A DNA stretch of 13,294 bases from Pseudomonadota bacterium (GTDB taxonomy: Bacteria; Pseudomonadota; Alphaproteobacteria; Rhizobiales; Tepidamorphaceae): NCBI GenBank assembly GCA_023435545.1, contig JAEYRQ010000148.1, forward strand, positions 1 through 13,294, given 5' to 3'. The position numbers were made by a program, and so were the translations under genes. The notes below the pieces were generated by a model. That model was given only the letters and a program-made list of their open reading frames with translations, was not told the origin of the DNA and did no database searches. This document shows positions 12,328 to 13,294 of this stretch, piece by piece. Position 1 is the first letter of the stretch. Every line of letters starts with the position of its first letter.

Positions 12328-13294
12328 GCTCCGCCACCCGCCTGCTCGTCGCCGGCTGCCTCGCGATGGTGGTGGTGATGGGTATCGGACGCTTCTACTA
12401 CACGCCGATGCTGCCGCTGATGCAGCGAGAGTACGGCTTCGACGCGGCGATCGCCGGGCTGATCGCTTCGGCGAACTTCGCAGGGTACCTGTTCGGGTCG
12501 ATTGCAGCCTCGATGTTCGGGCCCGGGGTGACGCGGCTGCGCGTCTTTCGCCTGGCACTGATCGGGAGCGTCGCCACCACGGCCGCGATGGGCCTGACCG
12601 ACAGCATCCCGGTATGGATTGCGTTGCGCACCTTGTCGGGCATTTCCAGCGCATTGGCGATGATTGCCGGGGCGGGGATCGTGGCGGAGGCCCTGGCGAA
12701 GGTGGACGAGCCGGGACGGATCGGCTGGTATTTCGGCGGGGCCGGTCTCGGCATCTTCGTTTCCGGCATGCTGGCGCAGGTCGCCGGCGGCAGCCTCAAC
12801 GCCTCGCAGATGTGGCTGCTGGCGGGTGGCATCTGCGTTCTGCTGGTCCCCTTCATCTTCCGCGAACTGGTGGAGCGCGAGCTGGAGCTGCGTCCACACC
12901 GCGCGAGCGCCAACCGGCGGCAGCCCAGGCCGCTGAAGCTATGGCCGCTGTTCATCAACTATTCCTGCGAGGGGCTGGGCTACTCGGTCTTCGCGACCTT
13001 CATTGTCGCCATCGTCAAGGCGAGGCCGGAGACCGAGGCGATCGGCGACTGGGTCTGGGTCGTGGTCGGCCTTGCCGGCCTGCCGAGCGCGCTGTTCTGG
13101 ACCGCGATCGCGGAACGGATCGGCTTCGCGCTGTCGCTGATGCTGGCCTATGCCGTCCAGATCGTCGGCGTGCTGCTGCCGGCCATCAGCGGGTCCGGCA
13201 TCGCCGCGCTTATCGCCGCGGTTATGTTCGGCGGAACGTTCATGGCGATCAGCGCCCTGACGCTGCCACTGGGGCGACATGGGGCACGCGGACG
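12324..13294 (+). CDS. YbfB/YjiJ family MFS transporter, cut by the window edge
   Basis: The first 323 codons of a major facilitator protein, with no stop before the window ends; full relatives have about 390-400 residues. The N-terminus LLVAGCLAMVVVMGIGRFYYTPMLPLM and the following REYGFDAAIAGLIASANFAGYLFGS are typical of the YbfB/YjiJ group. About eight to nine hydrophobic segments are visible, with the central cytoplasmic loop around residues 192-210 (RELVERELELRPHRASANRR). Substrates of this group are not established. It overlaps the agmatine deiminase by four bases, so the two are co-translated; export or uptake of agmatine, carbamoylputrescine or a related guanidine is a reasonable but untested idea. 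Confidence 0.87.
   Translation, partial: MSSATRLLVAGCLAMVVVMGIGRFYYTPMLPLMQREYGFDAAIAGLIASANFAGYLFGSIAASMFGPGVTRLRVFRLALIGSVATTAAMGLTDSIPVWIALRTLSGISSALAMIAGAGIVAEALAKVDEPGRIGWYFGGAGLGIFVSGMLAQVAGGSLNASQMWLLAGGICVLLVPFIFRELVERELELRPHRASANRRQPRPLKLWPLFINYSCEGLGYSVFATFIVAIVKARPETEAIGDWVWVVVGLAGLPSALFWTAIAERIGFALSLMLAYAVQIVGVLLPAISGSGIAALIAAVMFGGTFMAISALTLPLGRHGARG

Noticed and set aside
12222..12958. Minus-strand open frames opposite the MFS gene
   Set aside because: Shadows; the plus frame from 12324 is continuous to the window edge and matches YbfB/YjiJ throughout its N-terminal part.

Overview
The window reads as GC-rich, densely packed chromosomal DNA from an alphaproteobacterium, probably Hyphomicrobiales or Rhodospirillales. 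The pointers are the small DUF3008 protein, the DUF1007/NicO pair, the alpha-beta-accessory order of the cobalt nitrile hydratase and a TakP-like TRAP transporter. No rRNA, tRNA, insertion sequence, CRISPR array or phage gene is visible. Codon use looks uniform by eye, so nothing stands out as a recent insertion.

Layout. After about 320 bases without a recognisable gene come an L,D-transpeptidase and then a coupled DUF1007 / NicO nickel-cobalt transporter pair (917-2634, +). Convergent with that pair, only 16 bases away, is a minus-strand operon (4336 down to 2651) for a cobalt-type nitrile hydratase: alpha, beta and accessory protein, all overlapping. Divergent from it is a type II L-2-haloacid dehalogenase (4421-5095, +), followed by a VOC-fold protein whose ribosome binding site lies inside a strong predicted RNA hairpin (5183-5216). 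A class I glutamine amidotransferase of the gamma-Glu-GABA hydrolase family is on the minus strand (6492-5704).

The divergent 285-base gap 6493-6777 holds a perfect 17-bp dyad of GntR/FadR type and a 69-base compound inverted repeat that could fold as a three-way junction. To its right is a tripartite TRAP transporter operon of the alpha-keto-acid (TakP) type, translationally coupled to an SDR oxidoreductase (6778-10896). A GC-rich hairpin separates the binding-protein gene from the permease genes. Then come a DUF3008 protein, an agmatine deiminase and an overlapping YbfB/YjiJ-type MFS transporter that runs off the right edge.

How the genes may work together. The left half suggests cobalt handling (NicO with a His-rich loop) next to a cobalt enzyme (nitrile hydratase with a His-rich N-terminus). 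No amidase is present to use the amide product. The centre and right look like organic-acid and amine/guanidine catabolism: dehalogenase, TRAP uptake plus SDR, gamma-Glu-GABA hydrolase-like amidotransferase, agmatine deiminase plus exporter-like MFS. The proteins themselves are known families. The least explained signals are non-coding: the leader hairpin/uORF before the VOC gene, the orphan dyad and the folded element at 6549-6617.
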